From the NCBI GenBank assembly GCA_029961045.1, contig JASBVN010000012.1, forward strand, positions 24,108 through 88,107: DNA of 64,000 nt. Reading direction: 5' to 3'. Numbering within the stretch: position 1 is the first letter of the stretch; every line of letters starts with the position of its first letter. The notes under the pieces are model-generated. The model saw nothing but the letters and a program-made list of their open reading frames with translations, did no database searches and was not told the origin of the DNA. The position numbers and the translations under genes are program-made. The stretch is from Alicyclobacillaceae bacterium. GTDB taxonomy: Bacteria; Bacillota; Bacilli; Kyrpidiales; Kyrpidiaceae. Of the stretch, positions 9,400-17,940 are shown piece by piece.

Positions 9400-10929
9400 T
9401 CACACAAAAACCGGCTCGGCCAATTCGGCCAGTTTGGCCAGGGAATGTTGTTGAACCTCGGCGTGGAGGCTGTTTCCGTGGCTGTCCATGGTGACGATGG
9501 CGGCAAAGCCTTCCACCTCCAGATGCCACATCGCCTCCGGAATGCCGAATTCCATGAAGTCGACGCCCACGACCTTCTTCACGCACTTGGCGTAGTATTG
9601 CGCCGCTCCGCCGACGGCATTCAGATAGACGGCGCCGTGTTCCTTCAAGGCGGCCAACGTTTTCGGGCCCATCCCGCCTTTTCCGATCACTGCCCGGATC
9701 CCGAATTTCTTGATGATGTCCGCCTGATAGGGTTCTTCGCGGCTGCTGGTCGTCGGACCGGCCGCCTTGACGTGCCACTCGCCGTGCTCGTCCTGGAGCA
9801 TCACAGGACCGCAGTGGTACAGCACCCCGCCCCGAAGATCCACCGGGCTGTCGTGGTCGATCAAGTACTTGTGCAACGCATCCCGTCCGGTGTGAATGAG
9901 GCCGTTGATGATCACCACGTCGCCGACTTTGAGACTGCGGATCTGCTCCTCGCTGATCGGCGCCTGCAGCACCACCCTGCGCCCCTCGGTTCCGGCGATG
10001 CTCCCTTCGGATTCCAGTCCCTCCACCGGCCGGCCGTCCCGGTACAACCACCGGGTGATCGCCCCCGTCCGGGGATCCACGACCACGCCAAGGCGCCGGA
10101 ACGCCCAACAATTGTACGCCACCGAGACGAAAAAGCTGGCGGGCAACCGGTTGGCGGCCCCGATCTTACAGCCGAGGAGGGTCACCCGGCCGCCGAATCC
10201 CATCGTCCCGATTTCGAGCCGGTTGGCCGTCTCCATGATGTAGGATTCCAATTTGGCCAATTCCGGAACCGGATTGACGTCGTCCACCGGCCTCAACAAT
10301 TGTTCCTTCGCCAGCTCGTAACCCGTCGTCCGGTCGCCGCCGATCCCGACCCCGATAAAGCCGGCGCTGCACCCCTGGCCCTGAGCCTGGTAGACGGCGT
10401 GGAGAATGCACTTGCGAACGCCGTCGAGATCGCGGCCCGCCCGGCCGAGACCTTCCAGTTCCGTCGGCAGGCTGTACTGGATGTTCTTGTTCTCGCATCC
10501 GCCGCCCTTGAGGAGCAGCTTGACTTCGATTTCGTCTTTCTCCCACTGTTCAAAGTGGATCACGGGAGTACCGGGCCCCAAATTGTCCCCGCTGTTGGCT
10601 CCGGTGATGGAGTCCACCGAATTGGGGCGCAATTTGCCCCGCCGGGTGGCCTCGGCCACCGCTTCGCGAATCATCCGCTTCATCTCGATCTGGTTCGCCC
10701 CAACGGGACAGCGGACGAAAAACGTCGGCATCCCCGTGTCTTGACAGATCGGGAGTTGGTCTTGTTCCGCCATTTGAATGTTCTCGGCGATGGTCGAAAG
10801 AGCCAGAGACGCCCTCGTGCCCACTTCTTCCGCCAGCTTGGCCCGGGCGATGGCCCGGCGTACATCGGGAGGGAGATTGGTGGACGTCTCGACGATCAGT
10901 TGATACATGCTGTCTTTAAAATCTTTCAT
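9400..10929 (-). CDS. fumA: Class I fumarate hydratase, single chain
   Basis: A 509-residue oxygen-sensitive [4Fe-4S] fumarase interconverting fumarate and malate. The N-terminal alpha domain (about 1-280) has ICQDTGMPTFF (Cys62), GGGCENKNIQ (Cys145) and GCSAGFIGVGIGGDR. The C-terminal beta domain (about 330-509) has VVLQAPISEEQIRSL, LIHTGRDALHKYL, AAGPTTSSREEPYQ and GKGGMGPKTL. Fusion of both domains resembles FumA/FumB. An alternative is a related hydro-lyase such as mesaconase. The ATG at 10929 has AAGAAGGGG seven bases upstream. A TATACT element lies about 70 bases upstream. The neighbouring glycolate oxidase genes also feed C2/C4 metabolism. Confidence 0.88.
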   Translation of the reverse strand: MKDFKDSMYQLIVETSTNLPPDVRRAIARAKLAEEVGTRASLALSTIAENIQMAEQDQLPICQDTGMPTFFVRCPVGANQIEMKRMIREAVAEATRRGKLRPNSVDSITGANSGDNLGPGTPVIHFEQWEKDEIEVKLLLKGGGCENKNIQYSLPTELEGLGRAGRDLDGVRKCILHAVYQAQGQGCSAGFIGVGIGGDRTTGYELAKEQLLRPVDDVNPVPELAKLESYIMETANRLEIGTMGFGGRVTLLGCKIGAANRLPASFFVSVAYNCWAFRRLGVVVDPRTGAITRWLYRDGRPVEGLESEGSIAGTEGRRVVLQAPISEEQIRSLKVGDVVIINGLIHTGRDALHKYLIDHDSPVDLRGGVLYHCGPVMLQDEHGEWHVKAAGPTTSSREEPYQADIIKKFGIRAVIGKGGMGPKTLAALKEHGAVYLNAVGGAAQYYAKCVKKVVGVDFMEFGIPEAMWHLEVEGFAAIVTMDSHGNSLHAEVQQHSLAKLAELAEPVFV

Positions 10930-11078
10930 CCTCCAGCCCCTTCTTCCTGGTGTACGGCAAACTTTTCCCGTCGCGTCCGCCGGTTTCAACCCATACTTCA
11001 AGTATAGTGCAACGCGGACCGGCCGTCGACGCATACCCAAAACCGCCGGGCCGGCCGGCGCGCGAATTTCCGCGCACG

Positions 11079-11113
11079 GCCCTTTGCACACAGCCCTTTG
11101 CGCGCGGCCCTTT
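11079..11113. repeat. 14-bp-period triplicated GCCCTTT repeat
   Basis: GCCCTTT occurs at 11079, 11093 and 11107, with intervening segments GCACACA and GCGCGCG. It forms a short tandem array between the glcD stop and the fumarase promoter region. No function is evident. Confidence 0.7.
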
Positions 11114-11126
11114 CTCCGGGGTTGTT

Positions 11127-12578
11127 TCAGACCGGAACGGAGGCCGGCCGCCCGAGGGGCGGCTGCCTGTCGATGCACCGGGCCGGCCGGGGGAAAATCT
11201 TCCCTGGATTGCACAATTCCTCCGGATTCCACACCTCCCGGATCTTCATCTGGTAATCGAGGTCGCGGGGAGAAAAAATTTTGGCCATCTCGTTTATTTT
11301 CTCCAGTCCCACCCCGTGCTCTCCGGTGATCGATCCGCCGACATCGGCGCACACCTGCAACACCCGGGACCCCGTCTCCACCGCCCGTTCCGTCTCCCCC
11401 GGATTCCGGGAGTCGAACAGAATCAAAGGGTGCAAATTCCCGTCTCCGGCGTGGAAAACGTTGGCGATGCGCAACCCCGAATCCCGGCTGATCTCGGCAA
11501 TCCGGGCGAGGACTTCCGGAAGCGCGGACCGGGGGATCACGCCGTCCTGCACCAAATAATCCGGTGAAAGGTTGCCCATGGCTCCGAAGGCGGTCTTCCG
11601 GTTGTTCCACCACAGCGCGCGCTCGGCTTCTCCGGAGGCCACCCGCACGTCCCGCACCCGGCGGCGACGGCACACGTCGACCGCCTCGCGGGCCTGTTCT
11701 TCGAGCCCCTCCTCCGGCCCGTCCAATTCCAGCAAGAGCACCGCTTCGATATCCTCGGGGTAACCGACCGGATAAGCCCCGGCTTCCACCGCCCGGATGG
11801 CCAGACGGTCCATCATCTCCAGGGCGCCGGGAACGATGCCCCGGGAAATCACCTCGGACACCGCCCGGCTGGCGTCCTCCACCGTGTCGAACAGGGCCAG
11901 CACCGTTCGCACACCGGCCGGTTTTTTCAAAAGCCGGACCCAAATTCGGGTGACGATTCCCAAGGTCCCTTCCGATCCGATGACCAACCCCCGCAAGTCG
12001 TACCCGATATCGTCGCCGTTCGGCCCGCCGACGAGGGCGACTTCCCCGTCGGGCAGCACCCACTCCAGGGCCAGGACGTGATGGGTCGTCACCCCGTATT
12101 TCAAACAGTGGGGCCCGCCGGCGTTCTCCCCCACGTTGCCCCCGATGGTACACGCCTGCTGGCTCGACGGATCGGGGGCGTAATAGTAACCCCGGGAGGC
12201 CGTCCGCTCCGACAGCTTGCGGTTGACCACCCCCGGCTCCACGATCGCGTACCGGTTCTCATAATCGATGTGCAAAATCCGGTTCATCCGGACGAGGCTG
12301 ATCACCACCTCGCCGTTGAGGGCGGTGGCGCCTCCGCTCAACCCCGTCCCCGCCCCCCGGGGGACAAAGGGGATCCTGTGCCGGTGCAGATACCGCACCA
12401 CCGCCGCCACCTCCTCGGTGCTGCCGGGAAACACCACCGCCGAGGGCCGGCCTTTTTGCACCGTGTACCCGTCGCACTCATAGGCGAGGAGGCGGAGGGG
12501 ATCGGACAGCACCCGTCCGGGTCCCAGAATCCGCTCTAAATCTTCGATCATTTTCCTGTGACTCGCGTCCCGCCTCAT
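11127..12578 (-). CDS. glcD: Glycolate oxidase FAD subunit GlcD
   Basis: A 483-residue FAD-binding oxidase of the VAO/PCMH fold that oxidises glycolate (or D-lactate) and passes electrons to GlcF. The FAD-binding N-terminal half shows VPRGAGTGLSGGA, PDPSSQQACTIGGNVGENAGGP, KYGVTTHHVLALE and GSEGTLGIVTRIWVRL. The C-terminal cap has the metal-binding-type FHAGDGNLHPLI and SITGEHGVGLEK. The ATG overlaps the glcF stop by four bases (ATGA). It is the third gene of the glcE-glcF-glcD operon. Confidence 0.92.
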   Translation of the reverse strand: MRRDASHRKMIEDLERILGPGRVLSDPLRLLAYECDGYTVQKGRPSAVVFPGSTEEVAAVVRYLHRHRIPFVPRGAGTGLSGGATALNGEVVISLVRMNRILHIDYENRYAIVEPGVVNRKLSERTASRGYYYAPDPSSQQACTIGGNVGENAGGPHCLKYGVTTHHVLALEWVLPDGEVALVGGPNGDDIGYDLRGLVIGSEGTLGIVTRIWVRLLKKPAGVRTVLALFDTVEDASRAVSEVISRGIVPGALEMMDRLAIRAVEAGAYPVGYPEDIEAVLLLELDGPEEGLEEQAREAVDVCRRRRVRDVRVASGEAERALWWNNRKTAFGAMGNLSPDYLVQDGVIPRSALPEVLARIAEISRDSGLRIANVFHAGDGNLHPLILFDSRNPGETERAVETGSRVLQVCADVGGSITGEHGVGLEKINEMAKIFSPRDLDYQMKIREVWNPEELCNPGKIFPRPARCIDRQPPLGRPASVPV

Positions 12579-13897
12579 GTCGTCTCCACCTCCGCCCGGT
12601 AAGCGGCATCCAGTACGTCCACCGTGTGGAGCACCTTCCGGCTGGTCCCCGTCCGGTGCACGCCGACCATGATCTGCAGCATGCACCCGGGATTGCCGGT
12701 CACAATCGCCTCGACCCCCTCCGGAACGTCGGCCATTTTGCGGTCCAAGAGGGGACCCGCCAGTTCGGGATGGGTCAGGTTGTAAATTCCGGCACTGCCG
12801 CAACACCGTTCCGAATCGGGCATTTCGATCAACTCCAATCCCGGAATCCGGCGCAGCAGTTCCCTGGGCTGCCGGCGAATCCCCTGGGCGTGACAGTGAT
12901 GACACGCATCGTGATACGTGATCCTGGCATCGATCCGCCCCTTCGGGGGTTCGAAGCCCGCTTCCGCGAGAAACTCGGAGATATCCCGAACCATCCGGCT
13001 GAACCGCTCTGCCTTCTCCCGGTACAGAGAATCGGCGCGGAGAAGCTCTCCGTATTCTTTCAAGGCCGAACCGCACCCGGCGGCGTTGACGACAATCGCG
13101 TCCACATCCTCGGAGAGAAAGACGTCGATGTTGCGCCGGGCCATCGTTTTGGCCGTCTCCCGGTCCCCGGCGTGGACGTGGAGAGCCCCGCAACAGGTCT
13201 GCCCCGAAGGCGTGACGACGTCGAATCCGTTGCGGGCCAGCACGCGCGCCGTCGCGACGTTGGTGCCGGCGAACAGCACATCCATGACGCAGCCGGTGAG
13301 GAGGGCCACCCGGCCGCGCCGCGTCCCTTCTGCCGGCCACCGGGGAGGCAATTGCTCCCGGGACGTCCGGGCGGGAATGTCGGGCAATACCGCCTCCATT
13401 TCCCGCAGGTGGGGCGGCAACAGCCGGAGGAGGCCGGCCGCCCGGACCAACCGCCGCAGGCCGCTGCGCTGGTACCACCTCCCCAAGCGCGCCAGGAACC
13501 GCAATCGCCCGGGATAAGGGAAAATCTTCCGCAAAATCAAGCGCTGGAGCCTTCCCGGTCCTCCCCGGGCCGGCCGGGCGGCGAAGACCTGGCCCCGGGC
13601 TTCTTCAATCAAGGCGCCGACCCGTACCCCCGACGGACAGACCGTCTCGCAGGCCCGGCAATCCAGGCAGCGAAACACCGGATCGACGAGAGCTCCGTCA
13701 AGGGGAAGTCTTCCCTCCGCCGCCGCCCGGATCAAATACACCCGACCCCGGGGAGACTGATCTTCAAGGCCCAATTCCTGGTATGTCGGACACGCTTCCA
13801 GGCACAATCCGCAATGGACACACGCCGAATATTTGTCGGGATCCGGAGGATCGGGCCATTGAAAGGCACTCCGTCCCCGCTCTTCCGGTGCCGCCAT
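12575..13897 (-). CDS. glcF: Glycolate oxidase iron-sulfur subunit GlcF
   Basis: A 440-residue protein with two N-terminal 4Fe-4S ferredoxin motifs (CVHCGLCLEACP and CLDCRACETVCP). Two CCG domains follow (TCCGALHVHAG and the late CCGSAGIYNLTHPE, each with upstream Cys residues such as TGCVMDVLF and YHDACHHCHAQGI). This is the GlcF electron-transfer arrangement carrying electrons from GlcD towards the quinone pool on the inner face of the membrane. The ATG follows the glcE stop after two bases, and the 3' end overlaps glcD. Confidence 0.92.
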   Translation of the reverse strand: MAAPEERGRSAFQWPDPPDPDKYSACVHCGLCLEACPTYQELGLEDQSPRGRVYLIRAAAEGRLPLDGALVDPVFRCLDCRACETVCPSGVRVGALIEEARGQVFAARPARGGPGRLQRLILRKIFPYPGRLRFLARLGRWYQRSGLRRLVRAAGLLRLLPPHLREMEAVLPDIPARTSREQLPPRWPAEGTRRGRVALLTGCVMDVLFAGTNVATARVLARNGFDVVTPSGQTCCGALHVHAGDRETAKTMARRNIDVFLSEDVDAIVVNAAGCGSALKEYGELLRADSLYREKAERFSRMVRDISEFLAEAGFEPPKGRIDARITYHDACHHCHAQGIRRQPRELLRRIPGLELIEMPDSERCCGSAGIYNLTHPELAGPLLDRKMADVPEGVEAIVTGNPGCMLQIMVGVHRTGTSRKVLHTVDVLDAAYRAEVETT

Positions 13898-13899
13898 TT

Positions 13900-15264
13900 T
13901 CAGATCCCTCCCAACAGGCGCCCCGGGGCGAAAATGCCGCCGGGATCCATCGCCCGGCGCAACGTTTCGCTCAGCGGCGGCCGGCCGTCACCGAGCCGGA
14001 GGGCTTCCTGCAACACCACCGACCAGGACGCCGGAGCCCGTTCCACAAAGATCCGGCCCATGGTCCGCCCGATCCGGGCGGCCAGGTCCCGCACCCACCG
14101 GGCGGCGTCCTCCCGGGCGAGGGGCCCTTCGAGAGCCGGCCAAGCCGCCCGCACCTCTCCGGTTCCCAGGCCGGCGCTGATCAGCGGCCCGCACCGGCCG
14201 GCGGCATCTCCGGCCAGCTCCCGCCACCGCCGCGCCGCCCACTCGGCTTCCTCCGCGGCCTGGGCCGGCCACACGACCCACCGGAACCGCACGTCTTCCC
14301 GCCGGTTCAAGGCCTCCCGGTACCGCGCCCACAAACGGTCCGCATCCGCTCCCGCCCATCGGCCGATTTCCGGCAATCCCGCCCGACCGGCCAATTCGCA
14401 CCATCCCTTCAGGTGGGCGGCGGCGGACGCCTCCGGCTCGTCGCAACCGAGCAACACCGTCCACCGTTCGGGCAGCCCGCAGGCCGCGGCCAGGGCCGGA
14501 CTGACCCACTCGGCGGCCGCCGCAACCCAAGACCCGTCAAACAAACTTCCGGCAAACTCCGACGCCCTCCGGCGTTCGTCCGCCGCAAAGGCGATCAGGT
14601 GCCTCTCCGGGGGAAGAGGACGCAGTTTCACCGCCACCTCCGTGACGATCCCGAGGGTGCCCCGCGCGCCGACGAACAGCTTCACTGCATCGTAACCGGC
14701 GACGTTTTTGACCACTTTGCCCCCCGCCCGGACCGGCCCGTCGGGAGTGACGGCCCGCAGGCCGATCACCCAATCTCGCACCGGTCCGTAAAGCAAACGG
14801 TGCGGCCCGGAAGCCGCACAACTCACCACGCCTCCCAGGGTGGCCTCGGGTCCGGCCAGTGGATCCACGGGCAACCATTGCCCGTTTTCCGCCGTCAGGC
14901 TGAGGAGATCGCTCCACCGGGTACCCGCCCTCGCCACGAGGACCAAATCCTTCGGCTCGTAATCCACGACCCCCGCCAGCCGCGACGTCCGCACGACGGC
15001 GACGACCTCTTCGAGACCCGGCCCCGGCAGCCACTGGCTGCCCGAACCGAGGGGCAGCAGGGGAGCGCCCCGTTCGACGGCCCAGGCCACGAGATCCGCC
15101 GCCTCGCCTTCATCCCGGGGAAAGACCGCCGCTGCACCGGGCGGCCCCCCGGAAGCCACCGGTCCCCCTCCCGCACAGCCTCCGCACCGGTCGAATTCAA
15201 AACTTTTTTTCAGTTCTTCCCGCAGGCGGGCGATGCGTTCTGTCCTCTCCCCGTCGACCTGCAC
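13900..15264 (-). CDS. glcE: Glycolate oxidase FAD-binding subunit GlcE
   Basis: A 454-residue PCMH-type FAD protein homologous to GlcE, the second flavin subunit of glycolate oxidase. The FAD region has PLLPLGSGSQWLPGPG, DPLAGPEATLGGVVSCAASGP, GGKVVKNVAGYDAVKLFVG and GTLGIVTEVAVKLRPLP. The C-terminal half is Trp/Ala-rich and divergent, and ends MDPGGIFAPGRLLGGI. An early CGGCAGGGP cysteine cluster is unusual. The GTG start has GGGGGAGGGG six bases upstream, and an extended -10 promoter lies about 45 bases upstream. It is first in the operon. Confidence 0.88.
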   Translation of the reverse strand: MQVDGERTERIARLREELKKSFEFDRCGGCAGGGPVASGGPPGAAAVFPRDEGEAADLVAWAVERGAPLLPLGSGSQWLPGPGLEEVVAVVRTSRLAGVVDYEPKDLVLVARAGTRWSDLLSLTAENGQWLPVDPLAGPEATLGGVVSCAASGPHRLLYGPVRDWVIGLRAVTPDGPVRAGGKVVKNVAGYDAVKLFVGARGTLGIVTEVAVKLRPLPPERHLIAFAADERRRASEFAGSLFDGSWVAAAAEWVSPALAAACGLPERWTVLLGCDEPEASAAAHLKGWCELAGRAGLPEIGRWAGADADRLWARYREALNRREDVRFRWVVWPAQAAEEAEWAARRWRELAGDAAGRCGPLISAGLGTGEVRAAWPALEGPLAREDAARWVRDLAARIGRTMGRIFVERAPASWSVVLQEALRLGDGRPPLSETLRRAMDPGGIFAPGRLLGGI

Positions 15265-15305
15265 CTGCGACCCCTCCCCCGCTTACGCATTTCCGTCCAG
15301 GAATC

Positions 15306-15314
15306 ATTATATCA
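15306..15314 (-). promoter_or_regulatory. Extended -10 promoter of the glcEFD operon
   Basis: On the minus strand TGATATAAT matches TGnTATAAT exactly, about 45 bases before the glcE start. No good -35 hexamer is present, as is common with extended -10 promoters. Confidence 0.55.
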
Positions 15315-15382
15315 GCAAGTGTAACGGCGAGTCTCCGGCCGTCCCCTTCGCCGCCCCGCCCTCGGGGCGGGGAAGGCCGGGC

Positions 15383-15416
15383 AAAAAAACAACCCCGGCC
15401 TCACGAGGGGCCGGGG
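15383..15416 (-). terminator. Terminator of the small acidic protein gene
   Basis: On the minus strand a perfect CCCCGGCC/GGCCGGGG stem with an eight-base loop is followed by TTGTTTTTTT. The stem overlaps the 3' end of the small gene at 15401. It also insulates the downstream glc promoter. Confidence 0.85.
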
Positions 15417-15628
15417 GCTTCGTTTTCTTCTCCATTCACGAGGGCGTTGCGGTGAACGGGAACATCATCGTACAAATAGTGGTTCACCACACCGCCGCCC
15501 TCGTTCATCATCCGGTCCATCCCTTCTTCAATGTCTTCCTCCGCCATTTTGTCCCACTCCGGCGGCGCAACCTCGGGCCGTCGCGGCCCGGGCGGACGGT
15601 CGGGCGCCGATCCCTCTCCCACATCCAT
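15401..15628 (-). CDS. Small acidic hypothetical protein
   Basis: A 75-residue, acidic, Pro-rich protein (MDVGEGSAPDRPPGPRRPE at the start, then EEDIEEGMDRMMNEGGG and NHYLYDDVPVHRNALVNGEE). It has no membrane helix and no recognisable family. An AAGGGGGG site lies one base before the ATG, so a GTG two codons later (spacing about seven) may be the real start. A strong terminator at its 3' end supports it being transcribed as its own unit. Confidence 0.5.
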   Translation of the reverse strand: MDVGEGSAPDRPPGPRRPEVAPPEWDKMAEEDIEEGMDRMMNEGGGVVNHYLYDDVPVHRNALVNGEENEAPGPS

Positions 15629-15757
15629 TCCCCCCTTGTCGGAATGCGGCCGGACCGGCCGCTATTCATTAGCATGATCCGGATGAGCGCCGTTATGTCG
15701 TCGCCGGAGGCCGGGCACCCTAAGAAAGCGGATCCGCCCCTGGCGCCCTCCTCCGGC

Positions 15758-15782
15758 ATCGTGTAAAATGATCGTGTAAAAT
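15758..15782. repeat. 13-bp-period direct repeat upstream of the arginase-fold gene
   Basis: ATCGTGTAAAAT occurs twice, at 15758 and 15771, about 60-80 bases before the GTG at 15840. It is AT-rich against its surroundings and could hold both the -10 region and a regulator site. Confidence 0.55.
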
Positions 15783-15839
15783 ATTTGTAAAGAAAATCCT
15801 GAGGGAGGATGGAGTCGCAACCGGAAGGAGGAAGCGGGC

Positions 15840-16643
15840 GTGATCGCCGAATTCGATGTCGCCGTCCGGTCGCGTCCGGCCGTTCTGCTCGATTTCGATC
15901 CGGCGTTCGATCGCCAGCCGGATCTCCGGCGCGCGGCCGATTACACGTTTTCGGTGCCCCGTCCCCCCCGGTGGCTGTGTCCGGAAAAAGAACGGGCGGC
16001 CATCGCCGGGCGGTTTCTCCGGCTGCCGCGCCCCCGGCTCACTTTTATCGGGAGCGGGGATTACCACTATTTGACCGCTCTTTTTCTGGAACAAATCGGG
16101 CATCCCGTCACACTCCTGTTGATCGATCACCACGACGACGCCGCAGGCGAACCCCGCGGCGTTCTGTCCTGCGGCAACTGGGTTCGGTACGCCGCCCGGC
16201 AACCCTGGGTCCGGGCGGTCGTATCCTTCGACGGGCGCCGGGCCCGCTGGACGCCCGCGCAGCCGGCCGGCGCGAGATTCCGGTGGCTTCCCGTCCCGCT
16301 CCGGGGCGATCCAGGGAACCGTCCGGAGCAACTCCTCCCCTATATTCCCACGCAAAGTTTGTACATCAGCATCGACAAGGACGTCTTGCGACCCGAGGAG
16401 GCCGGAACGAATTGGGACCAAGGATCGATGGCCGTTCAGGAGTTGTTGAACTTGCTGGGGGCGCTGGCCGCCCGGCGGTCGATCTTCGCCATGGACGTAT
16501 GCGGAGAGACGTCCCCCCGCCTGCCGGGCTTGCCGACCCCCGAAGAACAACGGAATATTTCGGCAAATGAGCGGGTCAACCTGAACCTCCTCCGGTTCTG
16601 GCGGCGGGTGTCCCGGACTTCCCCCCTTCCCCGGTCCGCTTGA
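15840..16643 (+). CDS. Arginase/agmatinase/formimidoylglutamase-fold protein
   Basis: A 267-residue ureohydrolase-fold protein. It keeps a metal-ligand pattern: FIGSGDYHYLTALFLE (first His), LLLIDHHDDA (Asp-His-His-Asp) and LYISIDKDVLRPEEAGTNWDQGSM (Asp-x-Asp). A late MDVCGE takes the place of the usual C-terminal acidic motif. Substrate loops differ from true arginases, so the substrate (an amidine or guanidine compound) is unknown. The GTG has AAGGAGG eight bases upstream. It is a single gene followed by an independent MFS promoter. Confidence 0.78.
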   Translation: MIAEFDVAVRSRPAVLLDFDPAFDRQPDLRRAADYTFSVPRPPRWLCPEKERAAIAGRFLRLPRPRLTFIGSGDYHYLTALFLEQIGHPVTLLLIDHHDDAAGEPRGVLSCGNWVRYAARQPWVRAVVSFDGRRARWTPAQPAGARFRWLPVPLRGDPGNRPEQLLPYIPTQSLYISIDKDVLRPEEAGTNWDQGSMAVQELLNLLGALAARRSIFAMDVCGETSPRLPGLPTPEEQRNISANERVNLNLLRFWRRVSRTSPLPRSA

Positions 16644-16665
16644 ATCCACAGCCTGTCGTCCTTCA

Positions 16666-16695
16666 TTGACATGGACATCGGCCGGCGAGTACAAT
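16666..16695 (+). promoter_or_regulatory. Sigma-A type promoter of the MFS gene
   Basis: TTGACA (16666-16671) and TACAAT (16690-16695) are separated by 18 bases, about 50 bases before the MFS start. This is the best consensus promoter in the window. Confidence 0.75.
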
Positions 16696-16743
16696 GAGGA
16701 CCCGGGTGTTCCGGCAGCAGCGGATCCCCTACGGGGTGAAACC

Positions 16744-17904
16744 ATGAAATACGGAACCTTGGGGGTGGTGACGGCGGCCGTGTTTCTCGACACGGTCGTC
16801 TACGGCACGGTCGTCCCCATCATCCCCCTATACTTAGAGGAGATTCGGGCCCCGGCGTGGGGGCTAGGGGCCGTATTTGCCGCTTATTCGGTCGGCCTGC
16901 TCGCAGGCGGCGTCCCCTTCGGGATCTTGTCCGACCGGTGGGGACGAAGACCGGTCTTGATCCTGGGACTGGCCGGACTCCTCCTCACGACCCTCGCCTT
17001 CGCCTTCAGTCCGACGGTTTGGTTGCTCATCCTGAGCCGGTTTTTACAAGGTCTGGCCGCCGCGGCCATCTGGAGCTCCGGGCTCGCGTTGGTCGCCGAC
17101 ATCGCGCCCGCCGACCGGCGGGGACGGTACCTCTCCATCGCCATGGTGGGCACAAACTTGGGGACCATCACGGGGCCCGTGTTCGGCGGTACCGTGGCCG
17201 CTTGGTTCGGCCGTCCCGCACCGTTTCTGGCCCTCTCCGCCGCTTCCCTCGTCCTGCTCGCCGCTCTGGCCGTCTTCCGCGGAAGTGCCGCTCCGTGGAA
17301 AGACGATCCGCCGTCCACCCGCCAACTGCTGACCGTCCCCCACATCCGGTGGGGGGCCGCTACGGTCACGGCCGGGGCGTTCGGTTACGGAATTTTGGAA
17401 CCGCTGCTGCCGGGAGATTTGCACAACCGCTTCGGACTGGACATGTCCGGGGTCGGTCTGACTTTCGGCGTGATGAGCGCCGTATATACCGCCGTGCAAC
17501 CGGTTCTCGGATGGCTTTCGGACATCAAAGGCCACAGGGCGATGATCGTCGCGGGCCTGCTGTCGAGCGCCGCCCTCGGGCCGGCCATTCCCCTGGCTCC
17601 GGGGATCGCTTCCGCGGGGGCGGCCTTGACGCTTTTCGGGATCGCCACCGGCGTCATGATGACCCCTTGCATGCCGATGATGGCGGCCGCGGCGGAACGC
17701 CGGTTCGGTTCGGGAGGCTACGGGGCCGCCTTCGGCATTGTCAACACCGCCTACTCCGTGGGCCTGGCCGCCGCCCCCCTGATCGCCACGCCCCTGGCTG
17801 ACTGGATTGGCTTTCCGGCCGTGATGATCCTCTACGGCCTCGCGCTGTGCGCCCTGGCCCTCGGATTGGCCCGCGGACTGGCGCACCGGGGGGCGGTGAG
17901 ATGA
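16744..17904 (+). CDS. MFS transporter (drug/metabolite efflux type)
   Basis: A 386-residue major facilitator protein with twelve hydrophobic helices. The loop 2-3 signature is FGILSDRWGRRPVLILGLAG and its repeat in the second half is PVLGWLSDIKGHRAMIVAGLL. The DTVVYGTVVPIIPLYL first helix and the GPVFGGTVAAWFG motif C-like segment in helix five point to the antiporter (12-TMS drug efflux) branch. The ATG has GGGGTG six bases upstream and its own promoter. The substrate cannot be deduced. Confidence 0.88.
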   Translation: MKYGTLGVVTAAVFLDTVVYGTVVPIIPLYLEEIRAPAWGLGAVFAAYSVGLLAGGVPFGILSDRWGRRPVLILGLAGLLLTTLAFAFSPTVWLLILSRFLQGLAAAAIWSSGLALVADIAPADRRGRYLSIAMVGTNLGTITGPVFGGTVAAWFGRPAPFLALSAASLVLLAALAVFRGSAAPWKDDPPSTRQLLTVPHIRWGAATVTAGAFGYGILEPLLPGDLHNRFGLDMSGVGLTFGVMSAVYTAVQPVLGWLSDIKGHRAMIVAGLLSSAALGPAIPLAPGIASAGAALTLFGIATGVMMTPCMPMMAAAAERRFGSGGYGAAFGIVNTAYSVGLAAAPLIATPLADWIGFPAVMILYGLALCALALGLARGLAHRGAVR

Positions 17905-17940
17905 CCGCCTCCCGGCCCCAACCCGGCACCCGGACCGGAC

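Noticed and set aside
8495..9400. A TPP riboswitch upstream of thiD.
   Set aside because: Only a terminator and a ribosome site fit in the short leader, and no thi-box sequence (such as CUGAGA) is present.
9445..11007. A 520-codon open frame on the plus strand opposite fumarase.
   Set aside because: It is an antisense frame kept open by high GC and third-position bias. The protein is Arg/Pro/His-rich with no family features, and fumarase on the other strand is unmistakable.
12626..14695. A 689-codon plus-strand frame across glcF and glcE.
   Set aside because: Same GC-driven antisense artefact. GlcF and GlcE motifs are intact on the minus strand.
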